64,000 nt of DNA from Anastrepha obliqua (taxonomy: Eukaryota > Arthropoda > Insecta > Diptera > Tephritidae): the NCBI RefSeq assembly GCF_027943255.1, contig NC_072895.1, positions 41,142,001-41,206,000 on the forward strand. Reading direction: 5' to 3'. Below the pieces are notes generated by a model. It saw nothing but the letters and a program-made list of their open reading frames with translations, did not search any database and was not told the origin of the DNA. Position 1 is the stretch's first letter. Each line of letters opens with the position of its first letter. This document shows positions 52,419 to 63,474 of this stretch, in pieces. The translations under genes were made by a program, and so were the position numbers.

Positions 52419-53552
52419 TTGGGTAGTCGAAAAAGTCTTTTCGTATTTCTAATCAAACTTCAACTAATTTTTTTATATTTATAATGAGCTTTATTAAACC
52501 AAATATGTACCATTTTGGTCGACCACCTTTTGCCATTTTTCTTCTAGGGACATTATTCCATCAGTGTAAAACTTTTGTGGTTTCTCGGCGAAAAACTGCG
52601 ACGAGTAATTTTCACAGGCTTCTCTTGAAGCCAACAAATGGTAGTCCGATGGTGCAAGATCGGGGCTATATGGTGGATGCATCAAAACTTCCCAGCCAAG
52701 CTCTCCCAGTTTTTGCCGAGTCATCAAAGATGTGTGTGGCCTAGCGTTGTCCTGATGGAAGACGACGCCCTTTCTGCTGATCAGTTCTGGCCGTTTTTTG
52801 TTTCGATTGCTTGCTTCAATCTCATCAGTTGTTGACAGTAAAGTGTAGAATCAATCGTTCCAGCAGCTCATAGTGGATGATTCCTTTCCAATCCCACCAA
52901 ACACACAGCATAGCCTTTCGAGGCGTCAATCCTGGCGTATTTGATCCACTTTTCGTCTCCTGTTACCATTTGCTTCAGAAATGGTTTAATTTAATTTCGT
53001 TTCAGCAAAGAATCGCAGATGTTAATTCGGTCCATTAAATTTTTCACAGACAATTCATGTGGTACCCAAACATCAAGCTTCTTTTTGTAACCAGCCTTTT
53101 TTAAATGGTTCAAAACCGTTTGATGATGAATGTTTAGTGCCTTGGCGATATCATGGCAGCTTATGTGACGGTCCTGGTCAATCTTTTTCATAACTTCGAA
53201 ACGGAACAATTTTCAGAACGGAAGCGAGCGAACCATTGTTGTGCTGCACGAACTGATACAGCATCGTCTCCGTAAACTTCACAAATTTCATTGGTGGCTT
53301 GCGTGGCATTCTTCCCTTTTTTATAAAAAAAATTCAAAATATAGCGAATTTCTTCATTATTTTCACTAATTTTTGAACAGCTATAACTTTTGTTCAACTT
53401 CTCCGAATTTAATTTTTTTTTGGTTAAATGAAGCTTAAAATATCACCTTTCTAACACCATATGATATGACACAATGTGATTGGTAGCACTGGAGATAGAT
53501 GACTCCAACGACATCTATTGACAAAATACGAAAAGACTTTTCGACTACCCAA
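52419..53552 (-). mobile_element. Mariner with near-perfect TIRs and TA duplication
   Basis: Left tip TTGGGTAGTCGAAAAAGTCT after TA (52417-52418). The right end, read inward from 53552, is TTGGGTAGTCGAAAAGTCTT, followed by TA (53553-53554). TIRs of about 29 bp differ by one base in an A-run. Length is 1134 bp; an internal deletion between the first and second catalytic blocks explains the shortfall from about 1.3 kb. Confidence 0.95.
52494..53397 (-). pseudogene. Mariner DD34D transposase, deleted and frameshifted
   Basis: N-terminus MNKSYSCSKISENNEEIRYI and LNFFYKKGKNATQATNEICE; after a frameshift near 53200, MFRFEVMKKIDQDRHISCHD and IHHQTVLNHLKKAGYKKK (second HTH), WVPHELSVKNLMDRINICDS. 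First Asp in VTGDEKWI (about 52960), second in FHQDNARPHTS (about 52750), third in HPPYSPDLAPSDYHL (about 52640). Exactly 34 residues lie between the last two. All three Asp survive, but codons after TGDEKWIKY are deleted and several frameshifts and a stop are present. Confidence 0.9.
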
Positions 53553-53589
53553 TATTATTTAGCTGTAGCTGATGTTGCTGTAAAACTTT

Positions 53590-53950
53590 ACCGTTTGTCG
53601 TCGTCCTACTTGCGTAGCATACGCAACACTTGCTTGGCAAAATTGCATGTAGCATGCCAGCAATGTTTTGAATTGTACATTAAGCCAGTTAAATTTGTCT
53701 CACTTGGCTGTCTTCCAAAGATCGTGGCTAACTCCTCACGTTCACTTGCGAACCTTGGACAGGAGAAGAGTGCATTCCACGCGACTTCAAACTCGTCTGG
53801 GTAGGCAGGACAGTATGGTGAAGTGGAGAGACAAAACCTATGCAGATAATACTGGAAGCAGACGTACCCGCTCAGCATCTGAGGGGAGTGGTCAACTTCT
53901 CCGTTTCTTCGTCGTAACCACGTGGCAAGGTTAGGGAAGTCTTTTATTAA
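53590..53950 (-). mobile_element. R1-like LINE C-terminal fragment
   Basis: MLSGYVCFQYYLHRFCLSTS, then PYCPAYPDEFEVAWNALFSC and PRFASEREELATIFGRQPSE (53878-53606). The F-LSG-x-G-C-F..YLHRF block with C-x2-C...F-x-CPRF is the end of R1-clade ORF2. The expected His of the knuckle is Asn (AWNALF). It lies 40 bp from the mariner. Confidence 0.78.
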
Positions 53951-53954
53951 GTGA

Positions 53955-54180
53955 TGCGATTCGCTGCTCCAACTTTTAGTTTCTTGTTGGCTTTGCGTCT
54001 TGCTTTGGATAGAGACGATTTATTTCACGTTTAATTCAATATAAGGATATGAAACATGGGTTCTGACTACTAAAAAAATAAATATGTTTTACGTTTTGAG
54101 CCGAATTTTTTTTTGAGTAGAATTTTTGGTTCTGTACAAGAGCCTAGCGTATGAGGTCCTTTAGAACAAAACATAACAAT
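53955..54180. other. Unassigned non-coding DNA
   Basis: No motif recognised between the two LINE fragments. Confidence 0.3.
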
Positions 54181-54182
54181 GA

Positions 54183-54442
54183 GATCGAAGAAGTGATAAA
54201 TGGAAAAAGGCGCAACGTTTCCGTTTGCTAGGGGATGCACCTCTAATGGATGGCAACAGAATTGTAGGCAAGGCTTTTAACTCTCACATTTTGGGCAGCA
54301 GAAAGAACGGACGGCCACCAAGAAGATGGGTAGATGATGTGGAACTCATGGAGATGCCATGCAATGAACCAAGCCATATGGAGCGCAATAGTAAAGGAAA
54401 CATTGGGTCACCCCGAGCTGTAAATGCTATGATGATGATGTT
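54183..54442 (+). mobile_element. LINE C-terminus with (ATG)n tail
   Basis: The plus frame reads LLGDAPLMDGNRIVGKAFNS and KNGRPPRRWVDDVELMEMPC. The G-RPP.RW.DDV block matches the G.RRRGRP..RW.DDV end of LINE ORF2 proteins without RNase H. It continues to GSPRAVNAMMMM, where the ATG repeats form the 3' tail. It has the same layout as 25950-26055. Confidence 0.72.
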
Positions 54443-54444
54443 TA

Positions 54445-54695
54445 ATTCCCCAAGTGACCTCATATTCATAAAAAGACACTTCGAAAAAACCATTGTAATG
54501 ACTTTTGCGCAAGTTCAATCAGTTTTAAATACTTTTTCCGCCATTTTGGATTTTAAAAATCTGATATTAGTTTCGAAATAAGCATTTTGAAACCACCAAA
54601 ATGTATATTTATGATAAAAAGTAAGACATATTTTTTTTGTTTTTACTATTTTTTTTCTTCTTTTAGTCTCAAAAAACGTGTCGCCATAAGGAATC
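54445..54695. other. Unassigned non-coding DNA
   Basis: T-rich (54632-54660) and otherwise featureless. It may include the end of the minus-strand LINE that follows. Confidence 0.3.
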
Positions 54696-54699
54696 GGTC

Positions 54700-55830
54700 A
54701 TTATGAATTCTTGAAATTTGACCTCAGATATCAATTCATGGTTTAAAATGCCTTCGCATTGAGTAGTAACCGTCGTTACCACGTGTGTGGTGGTATCCCA
54801 CCTCTTCTCTTGGATTTTTCCTTCAACCCCGAGACCGCTTCCGCATTGCTTCGAGGTAGAGATCAAAGGCGGCATCCTAAGAAGGCCACTTACTTACCCA
54901 CCCTGCGCCCAGGGTCGCCTGTTTTGAAAATCTATGATTACTGCTCTTCTGCATAAGTTTCCATTTCACATTTCTTTTTTCGGATAATATCCTGCACAAA
55001 ATTTGCGACGGCATTCCATTTTTTTCCCCCATCATCATACTTGGTATATCCATAAATGCAGTTTGGTAGGTTTACCTTTCCTATTCGCCACAAATACTTG
55101 CGAAAGGAACCATCTCCGGACAAAAACTGTGTGAGGTAATAATTAACCTCACCGTGTTTTCTTCTTTCCACTTTTTAGGTTGGGTATTAGTCTCGTTGTC
55201 CATCTATGGTATCGTTCAGAGTTCCATCTTGCCTGCCAAGTTGTGAGCGTTTGAATTCTAATGTCGAAGAAGTATGGTCTTGGGATTCCTGAGATTTTTG
55301 CCTCCCATCTCCGTTTACACTCTTGTGCTAGAATATAGATAGCGAAGGTTCTGCTGATAACTAAAACGGCTGTTCTGTACGAAGAAGCCACTCTGAGAAC
55401 GCAGGTATGTTGCACCGATAGTGAAGTTTCTCGCCGGCATTGCACCCTTAGCAAATCAGCCTATATTTCGCATCCGTATAGAAGAATCGAGTTCGTCGCG
55501 TCCATTAAAAGATTTCGCTTGCTCTGAGTTGGACACGCAAGGTTTGCCATGAGCTCACTTAACATGCCGCTTACTATGGCAACTCTTGTGGCAGCATGAT
55601 TTATGTGCGTCCAGTAAGTTAGTCTTGTGTCTAATTGTACTCCTAGATATTTCACCACTCTTTTTGTCGATAAAGTGGCATCGAGTACTTGTATATATAT
55701 TCTAATGGGATACGTCTGTTGGGTAGAAGGATTAGCTTTGTTGTATTCATGGCCAATTTTAAATCCGAGTTCAATACATAAGAGTCTCTTATTAAATATT
55801 GCAGTATGCATTTTGTGTATTTTTTTAGAG
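54700..55830 (-). mobile_element. R1-like LINE, RT end to 3' region
   Basis: Minus-strand blocks in order: VVKYLGVQLDTRLTYWTHIN and LLMDATNSILLYGCEI (55811-55461); RRETSLSVQHTCVLRVASSY and WQARWNSERYHRWTTRLIPN (55454-55149); HGEVNYYLTQFLSGDGSFRK, then YLWRIGKVNLPNCIYG (55171-54938); and a conserved 3' stretch to about 54700. These are the post-RT parts of an R1-clade ORF2, separated by frameshifts. It is 5' truncated near 55830, before the RT active site. The 18970-19160 fragment aligns with its FLSG block. Confidence 0.85.
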
Positions 55831-55834
55831 TTTG

Positions 55835-58800
55835 CTGAGCCGTTATATGTATGTTTAGAACAAGAAAATTCTTCTTGGTTTTGTTGGCAATTTTTGTTTT
55901 TACAATATTTTAAAGTAGAGGCTGATATTTACTTAAGGCAGTAAATGTATCTCATTCTCAATTTTGCGTCCAGAAAAAAATTGATTTTCTGCTTCCTAGG
56001 TACTTATTTCTTTTTGCAAATGAAGCCACTTATACCCACTCATATGCCTGTAAGCACACAATTATTTCCATGAAATGCTTGTAACTTGGCAGTCTATTGA
56101 ATTGTGGTTCGATTGAAATACCCGCCCACATTTAGAGTTAATCCGATCAGGACATTGTAGCTCAATAAAACTCAATTTCCTTTTATTGGCGCTTACTTAT
56201 TTTGGCATTCTACACAAACACATGCACAAGCGCAGCAACTCTGTTAGAGTTATGTTTGTCCTACATACTAAGAGTGTTCGCTTTCTCTACTCTACACCTG
56301 ATGTCTGAGTTGTAATTAAGTTTCGAGCTACTGCCGGTGCAGCAATTTGTGTTTCTAATTGTTTTTTTTTTCAATTCTCTGCAATTGCTTTGATTCATCT
56401 TGCGGCACGTGCAGTACATTCGAGCTTGAGCTGATTAAGCTCAGCCATCTCACTCATCTTCCAATTTACCGTGTGATTTATCTGCACCATCAGCTTTTTC
56501 TCATTTTTCCCCTCATCTATTTACGGTTAGTATTTTGCTCGCTCATTGTGCTCTCTATCTCGTTTTGTGTCTACATTTCTAATACTTTCCATTAATTGCC
56601 TACCTACTCTCACACTCATTTTACATCAACTACACTCAAATCAGTAAGATTTACCACATTAAATAAAATAAGCAGGAATATCGATTTCAATTATTTCAAA
56701 ATTGACAACAGCGTAAAAAATCTCTTTTAGTTTAATACTTTCGTTATAATCAGCACAGCAATCGAATCACGACAAGCCAAGGACACCGCCACCGGCACTG
56801 TTATTAAAATGCTCATTTCCCGCCAGCAACAACAACTAAAGAGATATTATATGTAAGCTATGTATCACCCCATAAAGGAAATTTGTCGCATTCGCTGAAA
56901 CTGAAACATTTTTTTGATTAGCCGAAAAGAAGTTCTGCAGAAAAAGCAAAAAATGCTCTATTTCAAGTGTTAGGAGAATTTCGGAAAGATGTCTGTTTCT
57001 CAACCGACTTGATTTTACATAGAACATTCAGACAATCAACTTTCGATTCCGATTCTGCCAAAAGTACGAGTTCCTCTAAGAAAGCAATGGAAATAATATT
57101 TCAAAGCACGCAATTATTTTACAGTTTAATTCATTGTACACATTCAGTGGTAAAACGGTTAAACTACCAGTTTGGCACTCCCCATGTAGCACTAAAGCGC
57201 CAACTTGATACCATTATGCGAACTTCAACAGGCAGATATCTACTGCCAGTCAGAGCTATAGATGCAACGGAGTTGATTAATGGGCTGCCAAGTCCGAACA
57301 TTTACTGAGAAAGTGTTCAGCAGTCTTCTTTTCTGAAAGGTCCCCACCGCAATGGAGATTAAATGGTAGACCTAGCTTTCCTGTGTGTGTGTAAGTAGTT
57401 CAGTGACCAAAAGACACAGCTTCGTGTTTGGAAATTGAATGGCGTGAAGCCTTCAGCACTTTCAGAGTCCTGCGTCTATTATATTGGGGCCAAATGGTTT
57501 CCGGAATAGGATCAGAAAGCACTACGGCCACTAATGGTGTCTATTATACATGTCTGCGAGCCTAATAATCACTTCCTAGGACGTTTTGTTCCATATTGCC
57601 AATAGATTCAAAGGGACACTACTTAGATGTACGAGTATCCTTTTGAAACCCCTCAATTAATTATTACATTTCAAATTTCGAACGGGATAGATGCAAAAAA
57701 AAAACAATATTTCCAAATCTGTGTCATTACACCTGCTTTGGCTTAGTGGGCATTTATGGCAAAATGTTTACGAGCACTAATCGTTCAATCGCCTGCAAAT
57801 CAGTTGGAATTAAAATTATCAACGCTTGAAAGCATACGAATAGGAAATTAGTTGTACAAAGCTCTGAGTTGATGAAAGAGAATGTGTTAGTGAGTGAGTG
57901 AGTAGTGGCTCTGTGTTGTAGGTAAATGTTTCTTTTTTTTTGTGCATCATTTGATTATCTCAGAGCGCTCGATTTAAACTCATTCCCTGTTTGTGCATAT
58001 CATTAGATTAATTTCATGGCATTTCCATAACAGCAACAACAGGAACAACTCACCTTGATGCCAGTCAAATCGAACAGCTGTTCGCTAAGAACCAACAGCC
58101 GCTGCCTTGCTAAAATATTCATCTCTATTCACGCCCACCACTTCATATTGGAGTGGAATCTGGAGTTTAGTTGCTGGTTGGCTGGTTGGTGGGCCTTAAT
58201 GGCGCTGATATTTGGTCTGCTTGTACTTGGCAAGCACATGCATTATTTATATGCCCTCACTCACTGCTGAAATACATATTTTGCCGAATTCATAATTAGA
58301 CAGGTTTACAGAAACATAATCTTTTGCGTATTTTAATGTAATTTGCTGGAAATGGCAGGAGTACAAAAAAAAAGCAACAGGAGTACAAAAACAAAAAAAA
58401 ACTGGAGTACCAATAAAAACTTAAAATGTTTTCGTTGTTTCCAACCAAGTAAAAAGTGAAGAATCCGCCAGTGGCCGACTGCTGACTGCTGAGCTGGGCA
58501 GGTTTGTAGCGAGGCACACGCTTAGTCTACTCACACACGCTATTAATCTCATAAACGCTGGAAAATATTTATGTGCCCGTATTTTTTGTTCTTTAGGAGG
58601 AGAAAGCGTTGATAGACTTTTCCCCATCCGTAGAGACAGAACAGGAATTTTCTTTTTTTTTACTAGAGATAGAAAACTTTTCTATAAAATTGGGAATCGA
58701 AATATCGGTTTACACCGTTAAGAAAAAAACTAAACTAAGAACCTTATATTTTCGGTTTACCGAAAGAGAAAAAATAAAAAAAATGTAAAATAAATAAAAA

Positions 58801-59020
58801 ACGAACATTTTCTATATGAGGATAGTAATAATAATTATTATTTTTTTAATTTTCTTATGTAAATTTTTTGTGCTGCTTAAAGTAGCCACAAAGAACTTCT
58901 CTTATCTTAAATGTTCTGAATGGTAATTTGTTCTTGTTAACAGCAAAGAATATATTCACAAAGAGACTTTGCGTAGGTACCAGATTAGCTGAAAAAATAT
59001 AGTAGTCACTTTAAAGTCTC
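55835..59020. other. Long unassigned stretch
   Basis: No transposon ends and no recognised proteins in about 3.2 kb. 56967-57308 is an open plus frame (113 codons, ending TELINGLPSPNIY) without known motif. 57300-57600 has slightly higher GC, perhaps an old retroelement. Poly-A and CAA-rich tracts occur at 58365-58400, and a GAGTGAGTGAGTAGT patch at about 57893. Of the window's larger blanks, this is a likely candidate for single-copy host sequence. Confidence 0.35.
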
Positions 59021-59022
59021 TG

Positions 59023-59296
59023 ACGAAATAATAAATAAATAACTAGCGAGTACACTTCTGTTAGGTGTTTGGCTATGAAAGGACCTACAGTTTTAAGCCG
59101 ACTCCGAACGGTGAATGGTTTTTCATGAGAATCTTTCTCATGGAAGGATACATTCGGAGGTTTGCCATTACCTGCCGAGGGGTGACCGCTATTATAAAAA
59201 AACTTTTTCTTCATCTTCTTGTTTCATGCACGGAGATTTGAAACTACGCATCCCCGAATGTTAGTCACGCACTAATCCATTCGATTACGGCGGCCG
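59023..59296 (-). mobile_element. tRNA-derived SINE, copy F (internal deletion)
   Basis: Inverted copy. The head, read on the minus strand from 59296, is CGGCCGCCGTAATCGAATGG with AACATTCGG, and a B box-like TTTCAAATCT. The body is intact from TAATAGCGGTCACCCCTCGG (minus sense) to ACTGTAGGTCC and then jumps directly to GCCAAACACCTAACAG. About 55 bp containing the GGAGGAGGAGC block are missing. A TTATTTATT-type tail follows. Confidence 0.88.
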
Positions 59297-59485
59297 ATAA
59301 TAATTAATACTGAAATTAAAGAGAAATATTTCAAAAGAAAACCTACTAAATTAAAAAAAAAACAACGGCTTAGAAACACCAATATTTTTTGAACATCCCT
59401 CTGTGAGATTTTAACTCAACTAGACTGCCTAGTGTGTATTTACCGAGCCCAGTACCGCTCATTTAGGTAGTCCGCCGAACTGTCA
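59297..59485. other. Unassigned non-coding DNA
   Basis: Short A-rich linker between the SINE and the MITE; no feature seen. Confidence 0.3.
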
Positions 59486-59489
59486 TTTA

Positions 59490-59589
59490 AACGGTGGCGT
59501 AAAATTATTCATCGTATTTTGGTGTTGAATAACGCTATTTGCAGGAGGTATAAATCTTCCGAGTGGGTGAATAATTTTGCGCCACCTTG
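59490..59589. mobile_element. 100-bp MITE with TA duplication
   Basis: Begins AACGGTGGCGTAAAATTATT (after TA 59488-59489) and ends GAATAATTTTGCGCCACCTTG (before TA 59590-59591). The inverted arms are about 22 bp. The right half (TATAAATCTTCCGA.. GCGCCACC) matches 17872-17921. TA targets and the small size suggest a Tc1/mariner-derived MITE. Confidence 0.85.
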
Positions 59590-59594
59590 TATTT

Positions 59595-60300
59595 GATATA
59601 ACTGAGAGCTTGTTAATTTTTAATATGTTTTATCTGGTTCTCCCACGCCAACCAAAATTTTTTGACATTTCATTTCCGCTTTTTCACACCGTTAGGAAGG
59701 CTCTCATATGCCATGTCATGTTTTTGACGAAGAATGCTGAATGAAAGAGAATGCTCTGATGGCCGAGGCGATGAATGTCGGTTCTCCATGAGGTTGTAGA
59801 AGGGCCCACTTAGACCATGGGGACCACTCTGATACCATTTGTTTAAACCCAAGTTCGCCCCCCTAAATCCCAATGTGATGTATCCATTTCGTCTCTGTAA
59901 TAAAATATGCAATATTGTGAATGACTGTGGATACTCTGTCGGGAAGACATACAAAGAAGTAAGAGGCAGTAAGACAACGATGTTACATTCTGGCAAAAGC
60001 GGGAGAGTGGTAAGAAATTTTTCCAAATTCTTCCCTTTTTCTTCGATCCTATTGCTATCATTGGAGGGAAATCACATACACTGCCCGTGTGTTTCCATTA
60101 CCCATTGCCGACCACTGTATTAATGGAAGGACAGTACAGATTGATAAGGAACCTACATAGTTCAGTTTCCATTCATTCTTGGTTAGACCTCATAAAAGGC
60201 TCCTGCTTGATCTACCTCTGCTTGACCTTCGCCATGTAGGCGCACCTGATCCAAAGCTTGCTTGAGAATAAATTCACCCACATACGGAGCGGAGTTGACT
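59595..60300. other. Unassigned DNA with a LINE 3'-like block
   Basis: 59785-59825 (GGGCCCACTTAGACCATGGG) resembles 22770-22790 and may be the 3' UTR of the same LINE family on the minus strand, but no tail or coding part is attached. Other frames in 59670-60123 have no motif. Confidence 0.35.
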
Positions 60301-60303
60301 TAT

Positions 60304-60590
60304 TCAAGATCAGTGACTACCATTCGTACCCAGATGCACCCAGATTCGAAACCCACTGTGAACATGAACCAATAATAGGAATGTTTTTTCTATTACCGGT
60401 CGCCCTTCGGCAGGTAATGGTAGACCTCCGAGAGTATTTCTGCTATGAAAAAGCTTTTTATAAAAAACCATCCGAGGGGGCATCAAACTTTTCTGTTTGC
60501 AAAAAGATATGAAGTCGTGCACCACAAATAAGAGGATGAGCTCGGCGAAACACTTAAAAAAGGATGTACGCGCAGAGATATTATCCATTC
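60304..60590 (+). mobile_element. tRNA-derived SINE, copy G (old)
   Basis: Degenerate but near full length: GTGACTACCATTCG and AGATTCGAAACC remnants of the tRNA head, then CGGTCGCCCTTCGGCAGGTA, TTTCTGCTATGAAAAAGC, ACCACAAATAAGAGGATGAG, CTCGGCGAAACAC and GTACGCGC. No clear target duplication. The oldest copy judged by divergence. Confidence 0.75.
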
Positions 60591-60594
60591 AGCC

Positions 60595-61795
60595 ATCCAA
60601 GGTGCCTAGTATCTCGCAAGGTACTAGGTAGATGCTTATGTATGTATGTATGTGTGCTGCTGTTGGAGACTAAACAGCCTATTCCGCTGCTTCACTAATT
60701 TTTATTACCTTACACTGTTCCAACTGCTTGTATGCGTATAATATTTCTATCCCTTTCTCCTTCAGGCATTAAAGAATTAATATATGCGCTGACAACTCAG
60801 TCGCTGATATTTCGTTTGGGGTTACGTCAACACGCTTTCTCACTCCGTTAACTCTGGCGTCGAAAGGAAGGATTTAAGATGCGTGCGAAAATTTACAAAC
60901 GTCAGGTTGGCTTGCATTTTCCCAAGTCTGAAGGCTTAGCAAAAAATTAATTATTCATGAAAAACACTCTTACCCACCTATCTGCTACATATCAAAATAC
61001 ATATTTAGAAAAAGAGTAAACACATAATTTGTTAAGCCTTTTCGTTGAATTTTGGTGGCACAATTACACTTAGAAAAATAGAATTGTATTTCTTCAAGAA
61101 CTTTAAACAAATCACTTCTCACTTCAAAAGGCTATTTATATAGAATTATTGCATTACCTGTTGCTCAAACTCAGAATCATGAAAAAGTTTATTAACAATT
61201 ATTAAACTAATTATTAATTTAATTAAAATCCGAGATCGAAATTGAAAAAAATTACCTAAAAATATGTTAAAAAAGACTTGAAAGCCCTACAAAATTTCAT
61301 AAAAATAAAAAAATAAAAATAAAATTACTTCAAATTAAAAGCAATATTTTAAAAGTATAAAATTAGTTAATTTTATTTAGCCATAAAAATCCCATAAATT
61401 CTGAAGAGAAATGATACAGCAAATGCCCCAGTACACTTTCAACTTATCAAAATTATTATTCTCCTTATTTATGTATAGGATACGAAATTTTATTAAATTA
61501 GAGGAGTAAGGAAAGTAGCTATTCTTATCTTAAAATTAAAAACCTCGATTATTGGCAGAAACATTATGCATTGAAAAACTTCTTTCTATATCCGCATTGA
61601 CGAGAGCAGCATGCGTAAAAAGGTAACGCATTGGCGCTGAAATTTTTTAGTAGTGGGATAATATGTGTTAAAATCTTCAACTAATAATACTCTAGCAATT
61701 GAGTTCTAAGTAACCCCAGTTGTTACCATTTTCTCCATATAATGAATGCAAAAAGAAAAAAAAAATCAAGGCGACTTTCAGCTACTTAAAACTTG
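60595..61795. other. Unassigned A+T-rich DNA
   Basis: ATGTATGTATGTATGT-type run at about 60638. 60950-61790 is very A+T-rich without frames. No transposon signal. Confidence 0.4.
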
Positions 61796-61799
61796 CACT

Positions 61800-62095
61800 T
61801 TATTGCACTTAAAGTGAATGCGCAAAAATGTTCCTCAGAATCTTTCTCTCAAACACTGCAAGAGACGCCTAATAGGATGTAGTCAGCGTCCAAGCTTCTG
61901 CGTCATACGTTAGGACGGACATGATGAGAGACTCGCATTGTGTGCGTCGGGAGAGGACTTTACCACTCCATTGCCACTTAGTATAAAGTAGCCCTTGTTG
62001 GTCCAGATATTGGATTTCTGGCCTGGCAGGGCAATGACGAAGCCTCTTAATCATATGTGTCAACAGTGATGTGAGTGCCGATACGCGAGTGTGCC
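61800..62095 (-). mobile_element. RTE-like LINE C-terminal fragment
   Basis: The minus strand reads CESLIMSVLTYDAEAWTLTT (about 61900), then, after a stop, AVFERKILRNIFAHSL (about 61830). The L.PVLTYGAE.WTL and VFERKILR blocks are ORF2 C-terminal motifs of the same type as 43830-44320, but the copies are in opposite orientation and differ in sequence. Confidence 0.72.
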
Positions 62096-62099
62096 GACT

Positions 62100-62868
62100 G
62101 TTTGTTTGATGACAGGAGGCACTTCGCGTACCGGTGTCGCAATAAGAGGAACTTGTCGCACCCGGCTCGCTGATATTAGCAAATCCTACTGGTGTTAAGA
62201 AGTATTTATTGCCGCAAACGTTAAGGAATACAAAGCTTTAAGTGAATGTTTACCGGAGTATGTTAGAGAGTACAAGTCACCTTAGCCATTTGCTTCCCTC
62301 GAAGCTCTTATACGAGTGCGCCTGCATGCGAATATAATTGCCTTTGTTATTAACGCCGGCTGGTAATGTATTTATTTAGCCATTTTGTGCTAATAAGATT
62401 AGCAAACACAAACCACTCACCCTCAAAACAGCACCCAGAACCTAAGCAAACTTTCTGCAAGTTCTGCTGCTGGCGCGCGAAAATGGGCGTTTTCGTTTTA
62501 CTTGCGCCTGCTTTTGCCTTTTCCCTTATTTCTTTTTTCTTTTTTGTTTTATTCTATTATTGTTTTCGTTTTTATTTTTTCACTTTTAAGATAATTTTAT
62601 TTATTTACAGCAACTTGTTGCAGAAGTGGCAACAAAGTGGTTGAAGTTGCTCTATTGCCTTTTATAGTCAATTACGCGGATTAAGTTGCATTTGTTTTAG
62701 ACTTGTGGTTGAGCTTCCTTTCTTACGCTTCTTCTTCTGTTGTTGCTAAGCTATGTATCAACTGCAGCTGTTGCATATACAAATAAAGAAAGTTGCCTTG
62801 AGACGTGCATTTAAAACTCACAAACAAGGAGCATAATAAGTGTTGGTGTATCAATACATACATATGCA
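62100..62868. other. Unassigned non-coding DNA
   Basis: The plus frame at 62366-62644 is T-rich and Phe-rich, with no motif. Nothing else recognised. Confidence 0.35.
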
Positions 62869-62872
62869 TGTA

Positions 62873-63469
62873 CAGGGTCCGCCTTATAACTTTACGGAAT
62901 TAAAAATGCTATAAAAAAGAAGCTACTCAATATTTTTCCAAACTTTTTTTTTTATTTTGAAGTGCAATCCTTCCGGTTAATGATGGAACACAACCCATCC
63001 GATCGGTCCAATTTTTCAACACATTTTCGATTGTATGCGGCTGTATTTCAGCTATGACATCGCGTATGTTGGTCTTCAGTGCATCAATTGTTGCTGGTTT
63101 GTTGGCACAACACTGGTCTTTGACGGCACCCCAAAGATACTAATCCAACGGCGTCAAATCGCAGCTCCAAGGCGGCCAAACGATATTAGACCCAGTTTTT
63201 ACTTACTCTCTCTTTACTCTTACTTTTTTCGCAAAGTAACGCACATACGCTTCATTCGGTGCTTTTCTTCTTCCCATTGCCGTACGTAATTTTCGTACAC
63301 ATTCTGCAACATTACCATGATTTTCAAAGTAATGTCGCAATATTTCCCAGCGTTCTTTGAGCGTATACACAACCATTTTCGTTCAGCGGAAGAATAAAAC
63401 TAATTTTCTGTCAAATCAGATGACAAATAATACCTAGTTCAAATCCATAACGATAGATGGCGGGCCCTG
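62873..63469 (-). mobile_element. 597-bp deleted mariner-like element
   Basis: Left tip CAGGGTCCGCCTTATAACTT after TA (62871-62872). Right tip GATAGATGGCGGGCCCTG before TA (63470-63471). The inverted tips CAGGG(T/C)CCGCC are exact over 11 bp apart from one base. The core of the transposase is deleted, leaving both gene ends. Confidence 0.9.
62884..63376 (-). pseudogene. Mariner-like transposase, both ends kept, core deleted
   Basis: N-terminus MVVYTLKERWEILRHYFENH and GNVAECVRKLRTAMGRRKAP (63376-63250, HTH region) leads through a short non-homologous bridge to SCDLTPLD, stop, YLWGAVKDQC (63170-63115). The bridge-side Asp corresponds to the third catalytic Asp. It continues ATIDALKTNIRDVIAEIQPH and WTDRMGCVPSLTGR to the end. 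First and second catalytic blocks are lost. The L-T-P-x-D-[YF]-x-L-W-G block places it near the DD41D-like group. Confidence 0.85.
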
Positions 63470-63474
63470 TATAT

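Noticed and set aside
62366..62644. Small secreted or membrane protein
   Set aside because: Phe-rich run from poly-T; no signal peptide context or conservation clue.
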